NCBI GenBank assembly: GCA_020081605.1 | Contig: JAHREC010000011.1 | Location: forward strand, 2,666,001 to 2,730,000 | Length of the DNA stretch: 64,000 nucleotides | Reading direction: 5' to 3' | From: Albifimbria verrucaria | Taxonomy: Eukaryota; Ascomycota; Sordariomycetes; Hypocreales; Stachybotryaceae | Shown: positions 44,446 to 56,174 of the stretch, piece after piece | How the letters are laid out: each line of letters opens with the position of its first letter | How positions within the stretch are numbered: the first letter of the stretch is position 1 | Program-made: the position numbers and the translations under genes | The notes under the pieces: generated by a model | Told to the model about the DNA's origin: nothing | Seen by the model: only the letters and a program-made list of their open reading frames with translations | Database searches by the model: none

Positions 44446-44856
44446 ATGACCACAACCAAAGATGCCTCCATCCAGAACGTCACCGCGGCAGTCGTGCAGA
44501 ACCTGCGCGACCAGCACGACTGGACCTTTCTCGAGGTCTTCGGCGTCGCCGAGGGCCACGCCCGGCCGTTGATCAGAGGCTTGCCGCCAAAGCTGCTGTA
44601 TCTGCACCCTGACGACCAGATAGCCGCGCTGTCCAATCCCACCGGCCAGCAGCCCTACCACGCGCCTGAGCTCGAATGGGTCCTGGCCGTGCATCCGGCC
44701 GAGAAGTGGTCGCTCGCCAATTTCTCCGAAGTCTTTGACTCCATCACGGACGAGAAGCCGCGCGGCAAGAGGATCGTCCTGGCCATGATGCACAACGATT
44801 CAACCGTCGTCTACTACCTGATGCACGAGGGCATGGTCAAGCCGCGTCAGAACTAG
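44446..44856 (+). CDS. SEN15: tRNA-splicing endonuclease subunit Sen15
   Basis: 136 residues, single exon, start chosen at CCACCATGAC, a strong context; a longer frame upstream lacks an ATG. Sen15 is a structural subunit of the SEN heterotetramer that cuts introns from pre-tRNA, pairing with Sen34. Seen: LRDQHDWTFLEVFGV, then the C-terminal Sen15 fold with LEWVLAVHPAEKWSLANFSEVFDS, RGKRIVLAMMHNDSTVVYYL and the near-invariant ending GMVKPRQN. Fits the family length for ascomycetes. It converges with the dehydrogenase gene: the two stop codons are only about 30 bp apart. Confidence 0.93.
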   Translation: MTTTKDASIQNVTAAVVQNLRDQHDWTFLEVFGVAEGHARPLIRGLPPKLLYLHPDDQIAALSNPTGQQPYHAPELEWVLAVHPAEKWSLANFSEVFDSITDEKPRGKRIVLAMMHNDSTVVYYLMHEGMVKPRQN

Positions 44857-44886
44857 ATTTCATTTACCGCCTCCCTACGTGTCTAC

Positions 44887-46401
44887 TTAGGGTGTAAAGA
44901 CAACCTTTTGGACCTTCCTATCCTCGAAGAGCTTGTAGCCTTCCTCTGCATCCGACAGCGCCATCTGGTTCTCGAACATGAAACTAAGGCGCCAGCATGT
45001 CAGCAATTGTCTTTGAGCTTGTGCAGAAAACTCGCAACTTCAAGCATAGGAGCATTTCGTGAGTGGGAGACGTACCCGAGGAGGTCCTGCTTCTTCTCCA
45101 GCAGAGAGAGGGACTCGGCAAAGACTTGACGGACCGGGCAGCGGCCCATCTGCAGACGCAGGTTTTTGCTATCGACCATGAGCTGCAGTTCTAGTTCATC
45201 AAGCAGGGGTTCGTTTCCTTACCCGTAGCCCTCGTTTCCGTTCCACGGAATCTAGGAAAGTCAGCTAGAGAAATATTTGTATACCGTCAGCTCTGACATA
45301 CCTCGGCATTATGCACGCCAATGCTGCTGATGGCGCCAAATGGTCGGACAAGGTCGAATGCGGTCCTCAAGGCCGGCGAGTTGCCAACGACCTCAACCAC
45401 CATATCCGCGCCTCTGCCCTCGGTCACCTCCCGAATGCGCGCCTGCATGCCCTCCTTATCCGAGGCAAAGTTGAGCGGCTCGGCGCCAAGCTTCTGAGCC
45501 AGCTGCAGACGGCTCTCTATGCTGTCAATGGCAAAGACGTGCTTGGGGTTGAGATCGAGGGCGGAGATGATGGCGCAGAGGCCAACGGGGCCGCAGCCGA
45601 CGATGACAATGGTAGACTCTTGGACATTCACGTTGGGGCTCAAAGCCACGGCACTCTTGACACCGTAGAAGCCGGTGGGGAAAATGTCGGCCATGAGGAT
45701 GAGGGCCTGGTCGGAGATGGTTGCGGGGCCTTCATGACGGTGCCGTCCGCGTGGGGATGCGGACGTACTCGGCCTGGCCGCCGTCAAGCTTCCTGGACCC
45801 GAAGAGCAAGCTCTCTACGCAGCGGGACATGAAGCCATTCTTGCAGTAGAAGCAGTTACCACTGCAGTTTGTTAGTAAGAGAAATGGTTAAATAGTAACT
45901 TTTCTAAAATACAATTTTTAAAAACAATAATAAATAAATGAAAATGATGAGAATGATGAAAAAATAACACAAGAAAGCAATGGAATAAATCTGAAGTTCT
46001 TACCAGGAAACTGTAAAGGGGAGACGACTTTGTCTCCGATCTGAACGGTCTTCACGGCCGAGCCAGCTTCCACAACTGTACCGGTGAACTCGTGGCCCAT
46101 AATGAAGCCAGGATCAGTCTTTTCAAGGCCACGGAATACATGGAGCTCACTGCGAGCAACATCGTGAGAAAAGCAGCAAATATACGCGGGATAATAGAAG
46201 AGCTTACGAGCCGCAAAGAGCAGTTGCAGAGACCTTGACAATGATATCGCGATCATCCTGAACTGTAGGTTCTATCAGTTGCGTAGTTTAGGGTAAGGGG
46301 TGGCTTGGCGGATGCATACGCTGCGGGACGGGACGATCCTGGACAGAGATCTTGTAAGGGCCGTCAAAGACGACCGCCTTCATGGTCTTTTGGGCCGACA
46401 T
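44887..46401 (-). CDS. Zinc-type medium-chain alcohol dehydrogenase
   Basis: NAD(P)-dependent zinc alcohol dehydrogenase, about 375 residues, start MSAQKTMKAVVFDGPY at 46401. Early exons are 46401-46320, 46262-46208 and 46149-46004; the next begins at 45861 after a 142-nt AT-rich intron. Seen: catalytic-zinc motif LCGSELHVFRG, GHEFTGTVVEAGSAV, GDKVVSPFTVSCGNCFYC after restoring a base at G4 46018-46021, further structural-zinc residues, ADIFPTGFYGV, and the Rossmann motif IVGCGPVGLCAI. Two more restored bases (C4 runs) join the part near IPHADGTVMKAPATIS. C-terminal exons encode GRCPVRQVFAESL and DAEEGYKLFEDRKVQK. Related to fungal formaldehyde/short-chain or sorbitol-type MDR enzymes; substrate undetermined. 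Confidence 0.87.
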
Positions 46402-47887
46402 GTTGATTGATGCGAGTACTGATGGGCTCTCTTGGTTTTGCTCAGTTTGAATGCTTAGATGTTTCGTTTTAACAAGCCGGCCATGTATGTGTCACGTCAC
46501 GTAGAAATTGTGGACAGCGCCAGCAGCGAAAACCGGATCTCTGATAAGATAGCATCAGGCGATTCGGGGAAAGCCGAGGTCTGAGATCCCGCGGTCTAAG
46601 ACTAAGTGCATGGTGCCGTGCGGAGAGGAGCAAAGAATGCGGCTGATCGAGGAGTGGGGTCTGCAGTTGGTGGAGGAATTAAGTGGACGAGGCGAGGAGA
46701 GGAGAAGAAGAGGAAGAAGAAGGAAAAGGCCGGGATGACGGATGGCAGACGGCAGATGGCAGTAGCGTGTGCCTCGGATGTGTTGACGTGCGTAGTCTAG
46801 CTGGTGCTAGCTGGTGTTACATAGTAGGTAGTATTGTGTCCAGAGCAGAAATGTGGTGGTAGCGACGATAGGCATATTGCGAAATGACGATACGAGGGAT
46901 TGGCGCCGATGTGATGGATGGGTTAATTTGCATGGAGGCTCGTCCCCCACAGCATCTGGAGCTAGGTGGCTGGCGCCTCGTGGGAGATTTGAAATAACTT
47001 AACTTGATTAAACCTAACTTGACTCGATATTGGGTAGGCTTGGTAGGCTTGGTAGGGTAGTTGGGCAGAGTGGTAAAAGGGCGGGCGGTTGAGCTATTTT
47101 CAAATCATTTCAGTCAGGGTTCGTCACGCATGATGGACGACGACGACGGTGCCTTGGCCAAAACCGCTGGGCTTAACCTTATTGTTCCGCAGGAGCGCAT
47201 CTAGAATGCTTCGTCATGCCCTATACATGCGGCGTTAGCGACCAGACAAAACGTGGGTGGATGCAGCACGGTCAGTGACGGGCATGACAGGGCTATCCCC
47301 GTCCAGGGTAGGGCAGCGACAGCCATGGGTTCGAGGGCATGAGTTTTGAAAGCGCCGGCGTCGTGCCGTATTGGGAGGGAGCCTGGCTTTACCCGTCGGG
47401 AACAGGTGGCTTTGTCCGTCAGAAACGGTGGTGAAGCAGGGGTGCAAGTAAATCATGATCAAAAAGAAAGAGAGAAATAAAATAACACATCGGTGGACAC
47501 GACGACGGCGAGACGGCGACGACGGCGACGGCTTCCAGTTACCGATACCCACTTACAGGACAGGACAGGACCCAGGACAGGACAGGCACTACTAAGCTGC
47601 GCGTGCAGCTGGTACCTGGGCTTGCTGGGCCTGCTGGGCTTGCTGGGCCTGCCAGTTGTTACCCCGACCGCGACCGACAGGCACAGAGAGCAGCTAAGGT
47701 ACCGCTAAGCTAGCGTGGCCCCAGAACAACGACGAAGACAACGAAAGCTGCAGAGCCCCATGGCTCCATCGAGGCCAATCAGACGAGGTGCCGAGATAGA
47801 CAGCGGGCAGTGATTGGCAGGGACGGGGAGGGGCTAGGCCTAGAAGGTTACCGCGGCCACCGTCCGTACCTACGAGCTGTCTCGATC

Positions 47888-47911
47888 TAGGTAGGTAGGT
47901 AGGTAGGTAGG
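47888..47911. repeat. (TAGG)6 microsatellite
   Basis: Six perfect TAGG units in non-coding DNA upstream of the C2H2 gene. Confidence 0.95.
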
Positions 47912-48006
47912 CATGTACCTGTGCAGCAGCAGCATGCGCATTTGAGACAGATGGGTTAGTTTGCAAAGAGCGTGTGAGTGTGAGTGAATGTGAACGTGAG
48001 TGAGCG

Positions 48007-48020
48007 GAGAGAGAGAGAGA
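48007..48020. repeat. (GA)7 microsatellite
   Basis: Seven perfect GA dinucleotides in the same non-coding region as the TAGG array. Confidence 0.95.
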
Positions 48021-49675
48021 CTGGGTGTGTGTGCGACTGAGGCACATGGCTTACATACCATAGGTAGGTATTTGACATGGTGGTGCTGGTGCTGAGGCTA
48101 CTTACTTTTACCGCTGCCACCACTACCTTACCTTAGTACCTACTGGGCCTACCTACCTGGACTAAACAGCAGGACCACCTCGAGTACCTCAGACGGGTAC
48201 CTCCCAGCAGGCAGGGACGTTGCACGCGCAGCAGGTACCCTGGCATGGCCCTGGACGATCCCGCCACGGCAATGGATGAGGCTTAGTCGGAGGGTTGGGC
48301 CGGGAACTCACGCAAAGGCACGAACAAGCAAAGGAAAAGATGGGCCCGGCCGCGTCCAGACGAACCTTCTCCTCGTTCCTTCCGCCTCCGCCTCGTTTTG
48401 CTATCCGTTCCCCACACTTTCCTGGTTCGCTGGCTGGCTGCCACAACCACCAATCTTCTTCTCCTCTTCTCTGTCCTTCACCTCGCTCACGTTCGCACCT
48501 CCCTCCCTCCTTCATCTCTCCTCTCCTCTCCTCCTCTCTCCTCTTCTGCGTCAGTGCCGGCCGCCGCCATCCCGCTGCATGCTTAGCTGGCTGATCATGT
48601 TCCATTGACCGCTCTGACCAGCTGTATGCCCGAGTGACATAATCCCACGACGACGCACCTCACTCAGCGCCATCATCAGCGCGCGCTCACCCACTGCGCT
48701 GCACACCACGGCACAGCACCACGCACAGCACCGCACAGCGCACCGCAGTAGAGCAAAAGAAGCGACGCCCCTCCCGCAGGGTCCAGCTCCATATACCAAC
48801 CTACCTACCTACTACTACTACCTGCGCGCGTCTCTCTCTCGCCTCGTCTCGCCTACCTACCTGACCTGCGCTGCATTACCCTCCGTTACTTTATACTCGC
48901 TGATTCCGAAACGGGTACCCTCGTCTACCTGTACTAGCACCTTTTTTGCTGCTGCTGCTGCAACTCATTTCCTCCCCTCCCTCTTCTCTCTCTCTTTCTC
49001 TCTCGCTCTATAGCTATACTCGATTTGCCGAGGAGCCTGTCCCCTGCGCATTTCCTTTGGCCATTAAAAAAAAAACCTCCCAAACAACACATCCCCTTCC
49101 GCATCGCCAAACCCACACACCCCCTGCATCCCCAGGTCTTCCGGCGGCTTCGAAGCCGCTAACTCTGTCGCCATTGCTTCAGTCGCACTCGAGCATACTG
49201 GAGCTTGAGCTGCTGGCCTGTGGTTTCGACAACCGAGGGAGCGGAAAGGCGCCGTGTTTACATCTTGAGGGTTCCGGCCGACACGACCGACCGACCTACC
49301 TGAGCAGGCCCGTTGCGTGACCTGAGCGCCATCCACGTTGCACACGACCAGGGCCGTTGTCTGCAGCGCCTAGCTCCCGTTGCGGCTCCTCCTTTCGTCT
49401 GCACCTTGCAAGCAATTTTGTCTCGGATTTCTCTCATCGCATCCTGTAAACCCTCCCCACCGCCCGTGGTCTCTCTCCTCCGCCTCCTCACTACCGCCCA
49501 CCCCCATCGCGACCTCAACCGACAAGTTCCGACTTTTTCAAAAGCTTGGCGCACAAATACCACTCCCTCCTAATCGGTTCTTCAGGGGCAATGGCGAGCT
49601 GAGATCAACCACAACAACACCTCGCCACCTTTCTCCACGGCTCTACCTCCATTCCTCGGCGTATGCCTCGGAAAT

Positions 49676-51318
49676 ATGACGACGGCAGAGCAGCAATCCC
49701 GAGAACAGCAGACGCACCCGCGCCTATCCGCCCATGACGCGCCTGGCACCTATGATCCCGACGAAGTTGTCCCCTGCAACAGCCCTCTCATGAAGCCATT
49801 GCGCCTCAGGCTCAAGCCCTCCCCGAGCCCTCCGCTGGACATCCCCAGCACAAGTCAGTCTCAGTCCTTTTCCCATCGACGGCCGCTCCAAGTCTAATCG
49901 CCCCAAGATACGTGCTATATCTGGTGATGGCATACTTGTTAACTATCTGGCCAACGGCTGCCACCCCGACATTGCACACACAGCCTCGGTCGAAGCCCTG
50001 CCAGGCGCTGACGACGACGAATCTCAAGACGACTCCGACGACGGCTCCGACGATGACAAGTCCAACGACGGTTCGCCTGATGATGCTTCTTCGCCAGACG
50101 ACCGCCCCATTACCGACAGTACCGCTGCGCACCCTACGAACATGACTATTCCAAACCTCCGCCACCTCGCCGCAGATGCACTGCAGGCCGTGGTGACCGA
50201 ACCGTCGCCGACTCCCAGCGTCAGGTCTCCGCATGATATCTCGGCTTCTACTCGCCAGCTATCTCTTCACGACAACAGGCTGGTACCCCGGCATCCTCTC
50301 TGCCGTATCCTCACATGATACGCTCCGCCCTATCCATGATCTCAAAATTGAAGCCAAGTCACCGACTCCAATACTATCACCTCCGAGTGGAGGGCTGCCT
50401 CCTCTGCAAATAGATTCACCCAGATCTGACGGCAATGGACAAAGCCTACCTTCTATACGCTCTACCCTTGGTGATATCAACCGTTTACCCACAGAACCTC
50501 CGATGCATCCCGACAAGGACGTTTCACCTCGTGGCCATAGCTGCATTTTCCCTCGATCGCCGCCTACCGCCATGCCCAGATTACATCCTATGCCGGGACA
50601 TCACGCATCGCCTCCCGTATCACCTAATGATACGTATCCACGGAATCTGCCGTCACCGCATACGCTATCGGCCGGAAGTCCGTACTACTACTCTGCCAAT
50701 GGGTATCATCACAGACCTAGCGCCGAATACAGCAGTAGTGCCACCGTCGAAACACCCAGTACCGATCAATCCGGTTCTACTCCAGCCACCTCTACGTCTG
50801 TGGCAGACCGCATGAGCATCGATGGCTTGACCAACCCTCAGATCGGCGTCTACGTCTGTAATTTCGCTGGGTGCAATGCGCCACCGTTCCAGACACAATA
50901 TCTCTTAAACTCGCACGCCAACGTGCATTCGTCTGCCCGGCCCCATTATTGTCCCGTAAAGGGCTGCCCTCGCAGTGAGGGAGGAAAGGGATTCAAACGT
51001 AAGAACGAAATGATACGGCACGGTCTTGTGCACGACTCGCCTGGTTACGTATGTCCTTTCTGCCCAGATAGGAGCATAAGTATCCAAGGCCAGATAATCT
51101 ACAACGGTATGTACGCCCCATTCCCTTTGCGCAGCACGCTGCCAATTTCCAATACCTGCACGATCCTTCTCCCGTACCGGTCTGACACTATTTTCAGGCA
51201 CGTGCGCGTTCACCACGTTGATAAGAACAAGGATGACCCGTTGCTCCGGGAGGTTCTCTCACAAAGGCCTGACGGCCCTAGTCGTGGCAGACGGCGACGA
51301 GGCCCAACATCCGTATGA
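49676..51318 (+). CDS. C2H2 zinc-finger transcription factor
   Basis: About 518 residues from 49676-51106 and 51198-51318, with several restored bases (for example C4 at 49771-49774 and G2 at 51071-51072). The N-terminal part includes IRAISGDGILVNYLANGC and an Asp/Ser-rich stretch; the middle is Pro/Ser rich (GGLPPLQIDSPRSDGNG, IRSTLGDINRLPTEPP). C-terminal fingers: YVCNFAGCNAPPFQTQYLLN...H, HYCPVKGCPRSEGGKGFKRK with H further on, and YVCPFCPDREHKYPRPDNLQ joined over the intron to RHVRVHH. The ending SRGRRRRG is basic, as for nuclear localisation. A conserved ascomycete nuclear regulator by architecture; its targets are unknown to me. Long leader upstream suggests post-transcriptional or complex control. 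Confidence 0.85.
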
Positions 51319-52208
51319 CCCCTGCTTCTAGGCACTGAGGTCAATTGAGTTCGCAGTAATTCTTCGGCGTCTCTCACCTTGGATCGCCCATGTTGGCTGC
51401 CAGGGATTGAATGAGGCGTTCACAGCCCCTTCTATCGGGGTTAAGGAAGGGACGCCACCTAATCGCCGCCATTTGCATGATGACTTTTCCAAGCGAACTC
51501 CACGGCTCTTCGGCCCATGTTCTGTTCAACGTGTTATCCGATGACGACCTTCGGATTTATTTCTCTCATTTTTCCTTCTTCCATGACAGGTCCGGCGTTG
51601 GGGATAGTTGATACACCATCCTTGTAAGGGTCACGCTTCATCCTTATCGTCCAGTCTTTCTGCTACGCCACGACCTCAGCAACGATCTCATTCATATACC
51701 GAAAACAAAACCTGTTTCTTCTCACCCTTGACGTGCCGAAGACGCTTCCCCGGCACGCCGTGGAGCCGAGGCTGGCATTGAGGAAGGCGTTTCTGGGGGT
51801 TGTTTATTATTATTACCTCTTTTTTTGTTAACAAATTCGTTTACTCGGCAGCACAGCGAGCTGGCTTTCGTGTTTATAGGTTTCTATTTAAACGTCCCCG
51901 TCACGGTGCCCTGATGAAATTCCTTCTTGACTTGACGATCATACATTCATGCTCACACTCTCACGCTGTTGGATTTGATATATCTTGGTCAGAGTGCAGG
52001 AGTTTCGGAATTCGGGGTTTGGATTGGCCATTTGTTTCTCTTTTGAACGCGAGGATATCTTCCGCCCTCCCCTCATCTTGTTTAGCAGCTACTACTCATG
52101 ATCAATGTGTTCAAGTCAAATAAAAACGATCTGGCCTTGGCCCCCATCTTACTATATACGTCTTGTCCCAGTCCCGGAGTCCTGTGATCCTACATACATG
52201 TATCCCCA
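51319..52208. other. Convergent 3' gap between C2H2 gene and palB
   Basis: 890 bp between two stop codons. Small frames only; no repeats or RNA genes recognised. Confidence 0.5.
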
Positions 52209-55081
52209 TTAAAGTGATGTCCATGCGGACGCTTCCACGGTTCCATCGCTGAAGATCTCACATTCTACGTCGCAGATGCCCTCGCCGATGCTGTCCACCA
52301 CAAGCCACATGCCTTCCCTGCGGATCCGGTCCGGCTCGATGTCGAACTCGGGGTGCGCAGTGCGACGCCCGGCTCTAAGTACTCGCCGTCGCCTGAGGAG
52401 GCAATGATGGTACGTTCGGGACCACGACCGTGAACTACGGCGACGCGGAGCAGTTTTGTCGAGTGGGGGCCGGCATCGTGCGGGATGGTGCCGCGGACCC
52501 AGACGCTCGCGCGCGTCAGGTAGGCCGCGGACAAGGCGGCGCAATGGGCGTCCTCGCCTGGGGAGAGGCGAAGGCCTCTGAGAGACGTGCGCAGGCGGCC
52601 GGCGGTGCTGGGGGCACGAGGTCGAGCTTGACGGGCTCGGCTGAGGAGACGAGCAGCGAGAAGTCGGCGGTCTGGCCGGCCTCGAAGGTGGAGCAGACGA
52701 CGGTGTAGACACCCGCATCGAGAAGGGGTGTGCGGGCGACGGCGCAGCCCCGGCGGTACTCGCCGGAGGAGGCAACTAGGTCTCGCGTGCGGAGGGTTAC
52801 GGCGCGGCGGCCACCGGCCCAGACAATGTCGACATGGACGTGGAGGTCGTGGTTGTCGGTGGAGAGCAGGATAGAAATAGGCGTGGCCTTGGAGATGGAC
52901 AGGCGGTACTGCGGGTTGAGGAAGTAGGTCGAGCAGGAGGCGTTGCCGCCGGCGGTGCGGCGGGTCCATGAGCCGGTCTGGTCGAGACAGTGTGGCATGG
53001 CCTCCTCGGCACGACGGACTTGCAGGGGCTGCGTGGAGAAGAGGGACATGGTGAAGGAGTAGCTGGGTAGACGTAGCTCCTGCTGGTCGAGCACGACAGT
53101 ATAGCGCTTGCCGGGGTGGCTTCGAAGCGGGCGAGTGTCTGGAGGAGTCTACGTAAGGGCCGCGATAGGCCTCACCCTCGCCGACGTGGACGCGGTGGCC
53201 ATCGGTGGTATCGAAGAGGAGGATGCTCATGAAGCCGAGCTGGCATGGGGCCCCCACTGCGGCGGCGGAGCGGGCGATGTCGAGCTCGGCATCGAGAAAG
53301 TGGCGGTTGATGAGAATCCAAACAAGCCCGCCGGCCGGGCAGGAGAGTGAGAACTGGGGTTGCGCACCAGCGCGGCGGAGAGGGTGGGCTGGGGAAGGGA
53401 CCAAGTGAAGTGGTGGTCTTGACGGTGGGTGAAGAGACCTGGGTTCCAGTTGAGATACATAAACTCGAAGTGCTGGGCGACATCCTCTAGCGTGACCCAG
53501 ACAGGGCCGGTGGAGGACAGCGTCGAGCAGTCAGGCGAGATGAGCGGGAGTGACGTGGGTAGCTCAGGAGAGAGAGGACTGCAGGTGCCTCGCGGGGTGG
53601 AGGAGCCGGCGCCCTTCCAGACGGGACCGTTACACCAGGGATTCTTGACGAGCATCCTGCGCAAGCCGGCGGTCTCATCGAGTTCTTGGACGGCGTAGTC
53701 ATGGTCACCAATGAGGCCCATGATTTCTTCCTCCTCTCCTGAGGTACGGCCGGTACCGAGGGTAATGACGACATCTTGCGAGTCGTGGGCGGCTTTGATG
53801 CGTGCCCAGGTCTGGTCAAGATTGAAGTCCTCCCTTTCGAGTATTAGCATGGGGTTCATTACTCCAGCGGTTCAGCACCTCGGCCTCGAGGAGACACGAT
53901 GAGTGAAGACGTCGGAACATACCTTTGTAGAAACAACTGCTCCGGAATCCAGCCGGTTAGCACCCAAAGATCTGTGCCCGAATTGCTTCCAGGAAAGTCA
54001 TAACCACCCCGGACTTTCAGATAGGCTTTTTCAAGCAATGCTGGCCAGATGAGTCGTGGGTTCTGGCGGTCCACAACGAAGAGGGTGCGTTCGGTCCGAG
54101 ACGAAGGCAACCTGTCATCAATGACAACACGGCGGTCACAGCCATTAAAATGCATCCTTAGAACATATTTGCCGGATGTGGACAACTTTGGATGGCCTTG
54201 GGCCTGGTCAAAGGGATACAGTATAGACGACAGAACCTAGCATAGTCAGACAAGAAACTATAGAAATACGGACGTAGCGTGCCTACCTCATGTCTGCCAG
54301 TCAGAACATTAACGGCGGCAGAGAGACTGGCAACGACTGAGCAGTCGGTGGTGACATCTTGGACAAAGTCGCACTCCGAGGACGAGATCATAAACGTCCC
54401 TTCGTCGGCAGGGGCACCATGACAGGAGAACAAATCCTTTGGCCTAGTCCAGCCGGCAAAGTTCGCTGCCTGAGCGGAGGATAACGAGAAAACAGCTTCA
54501 TCACTGGAGGACGAGGTCAGCGAGCGAGACGAGACCTATTGGATAGGTTTTTATTGTTGGCAATGAGAGTGATATGAGGGAAAAGATTAATAGGTGGAGA
54601 TTGAGAGTTATGTAAGTAAATAACTCTCGCAACACGCAAGACTCACACAAAAGGCTCCGCGCCTGGCTGGAGCTGGAACTCGGCGTCCTTGGGGGAGTCG
54701 TCCACGGAGGAAAGTGGTTGCCATGGAGGCGCGACGAACGAGTTAGAATGGCGTGAGCATCATCGGAGGCTGACGATGGAGCAGCGGCGCGACCAGCCTT
54801 AAGAGCCTCAGCCTGGGCAATGAGCTGCTGGCACTTGCGGCGCAGGCGTGCGGCGTCTACGCGGGATGACGCCTCGCCGGCAGCGCGCATGTACAGCTCA
54901 GCGGCGTGGATGGCATGTTCAAGGGCCTCGGGGCCGGTTGAGGCAGCGAACAGGGCCTCTGCGGACTAGACGGTTGGTTGGGCGGTCAGCGAGCAGGTCT
55001 GGCAGCAGAAGAAGCACGAGGGAGACGCAATTGGCAGGTGGTTAAGGAATGGGATCTGCTCACCCTGGCTCGCCTTTCCAT
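52209..55081 (-). CDS. palB: Calpain-like cysteine protease PalB/Rim13 (pH signalling)
   Basis: Protease of the ambient-pH (Pal/Rim) pathway that cleaves the zinc-finger factor PacC/Rim101 at endosomal ESCRT sites. Start MERRAR at 55081, a short intron, then a MIT-like N-terminus (SAEALFAASTGPEALEHAIH, LYMRAAGEASSRVDAARLRR). The calpain core shows catalytic Cys in VTTDCSVVASL, His in GDHDYAVQEL and Asn in LVKNPWCNGPVW, all retained, plus RVVIDDRLPS, LWPALLEKAYLKVRGGYDFP and GTDLWVLTGWIPE. C-terminal beta domains (PQFSLSCPAGGLVWILINR, YFLNPQYRLSISKATPI) end with DIEPDRIRREGMW and VECEIFSDGTVEASAW. Several frame changes from missing bases, for example near 54751. Full length about 850 residues, normal for the family. 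It is divergent from the peroxisomal carrier gene. Confidence 0.9.
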
Positions 55082-56174
55082 GCCTCTCCGTTGAATTCAG
55101 TGGTTCATGGCGTCACGGACGCGGTGGATGGACGAAGAGTTGGACCAATGCCGTGGACCCCGCGCCGGCGCCAATGCGAGTCATGGGCCAGCGGCAGTCG
55201 GTCGGTCGATCCCCACTAATAAACGCTGCTGGAGAGGAGCTGGATTGACGCATCTTGGCACCGATGGGCTGAAAGTAGCTGGCCGTTTGACGAGGGCAGG
55301 TCGGGCGGTTTACATAAGGATGGACGTTGTCGACACAGCGAGTCATTTCGGCAGTCGTCGGTTCATCATGGTTTCGCGGGGAGAAGCAGAATACTCCATG
55401 GCTCCAAAAGCGCTGATAAGGCGACGGCAGAGTTCAATGTATTATCATCCATCTGGTGGTGCATAGGTATGTTGCATGTGTGTAAGAGGAGAGGATTTGG
55501 CTGAGTGGCAGGTAATGGCGGTCACTGGTACTGGACGAGGTACTAAGGTAAGGTAGGTGGTGAGTGACACCCCGATTTGGGGTCACCACTGGTTCTGAAC
55601 ACCGCATGTAACTGTAACTTACTGTACAAGCACCTACAACTACCTTGGCTATACCAGCCACGGCTCATGCGACAGCACCGTGGCCGCGACTAGCAAGCCC
55701 AAATAATCCACGATAAATCATGTCCTCATAGGCCGCGGCTATTCTTATATAACGTTCCAAATACTTGAAGCATACACCGTCTGACCACCGACGTGCGGTC
55801 TAGCCGAGGTCGTCGCGTGGTGGGACATTCAGGTATCATAGGTGGGCCTCAAAGGACCGAGGTTCGCTGCCTCCCCAATGGACGGCCTAACGGAGCACGG
55901 TTGAGATAGTGATAAAGACGTCAGATAGACCTACCCCAGCTCGTCCACCATGCCCCGGTCCGGGGTTCCCGTCTTGCGCAATTGACGAACGTCCTGGTGT
56001 TTCTCCATCCTAAACTTTTTTGCTGATTGTGCCCTCGACCTTGTCGTTGCCATCTACCACGCCGTCGTCGTAGCCCACCTGTGACGGTAGCGCTCGTCGC
56101 AACCTCCCCTCGAGCAGCGACCGACCCACGCTCCGCATTCCTACCTCTCCCGCCAGAACCCCAGGTCGCATTCC
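55082..56174. promoter_or_regulatory. Divergent promoter, palB and peroxisomal carrier
   Basis: 1.1 kb between start codons on opposite strands. No supportable gene; contains a GGTAAGGTAGG-type element around 55545-55560. A pyrimidine-rich leader lies just before 56175. Confidence 0.45.

Larger units (their letters stand above)
46402..49675. promoter_or_regulatory. Long low-complexity upstream region of the C2H2 regulator
   Basis: 3.3 kb without a supportable gene. It contains a (TAGG)6 array (47888-47911), a (GA)7 tract (48007-48020), GGACA-type repeats near 47558-47585, repeated CTGGGC-type units near 47620-47650, many TACCTACC blocks (48790-48870), a C/T-rich leader (48440-48560, 48960-49010) and an A10 run near 49064. 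This is typical of long regulatory leaders in Hypocreales-like genomes. Apparent 100-codon frames are products of the pyrimidine bias. Confidence 0.5.

Noticed and set aside
48276..48608. A 110-codon frame in the C2H2 leader
   Set aside because: Its product is Ser/Pro/Leu-rich because of C/T bias; overlapping frames in other phases look equally open.
49812..50234. A 140-codon minus-strand frame inside the C2H2 gene
   Set aside because: It mirrors the Asp/Ser-rich segment of the C2H2 protein; no independent signal.
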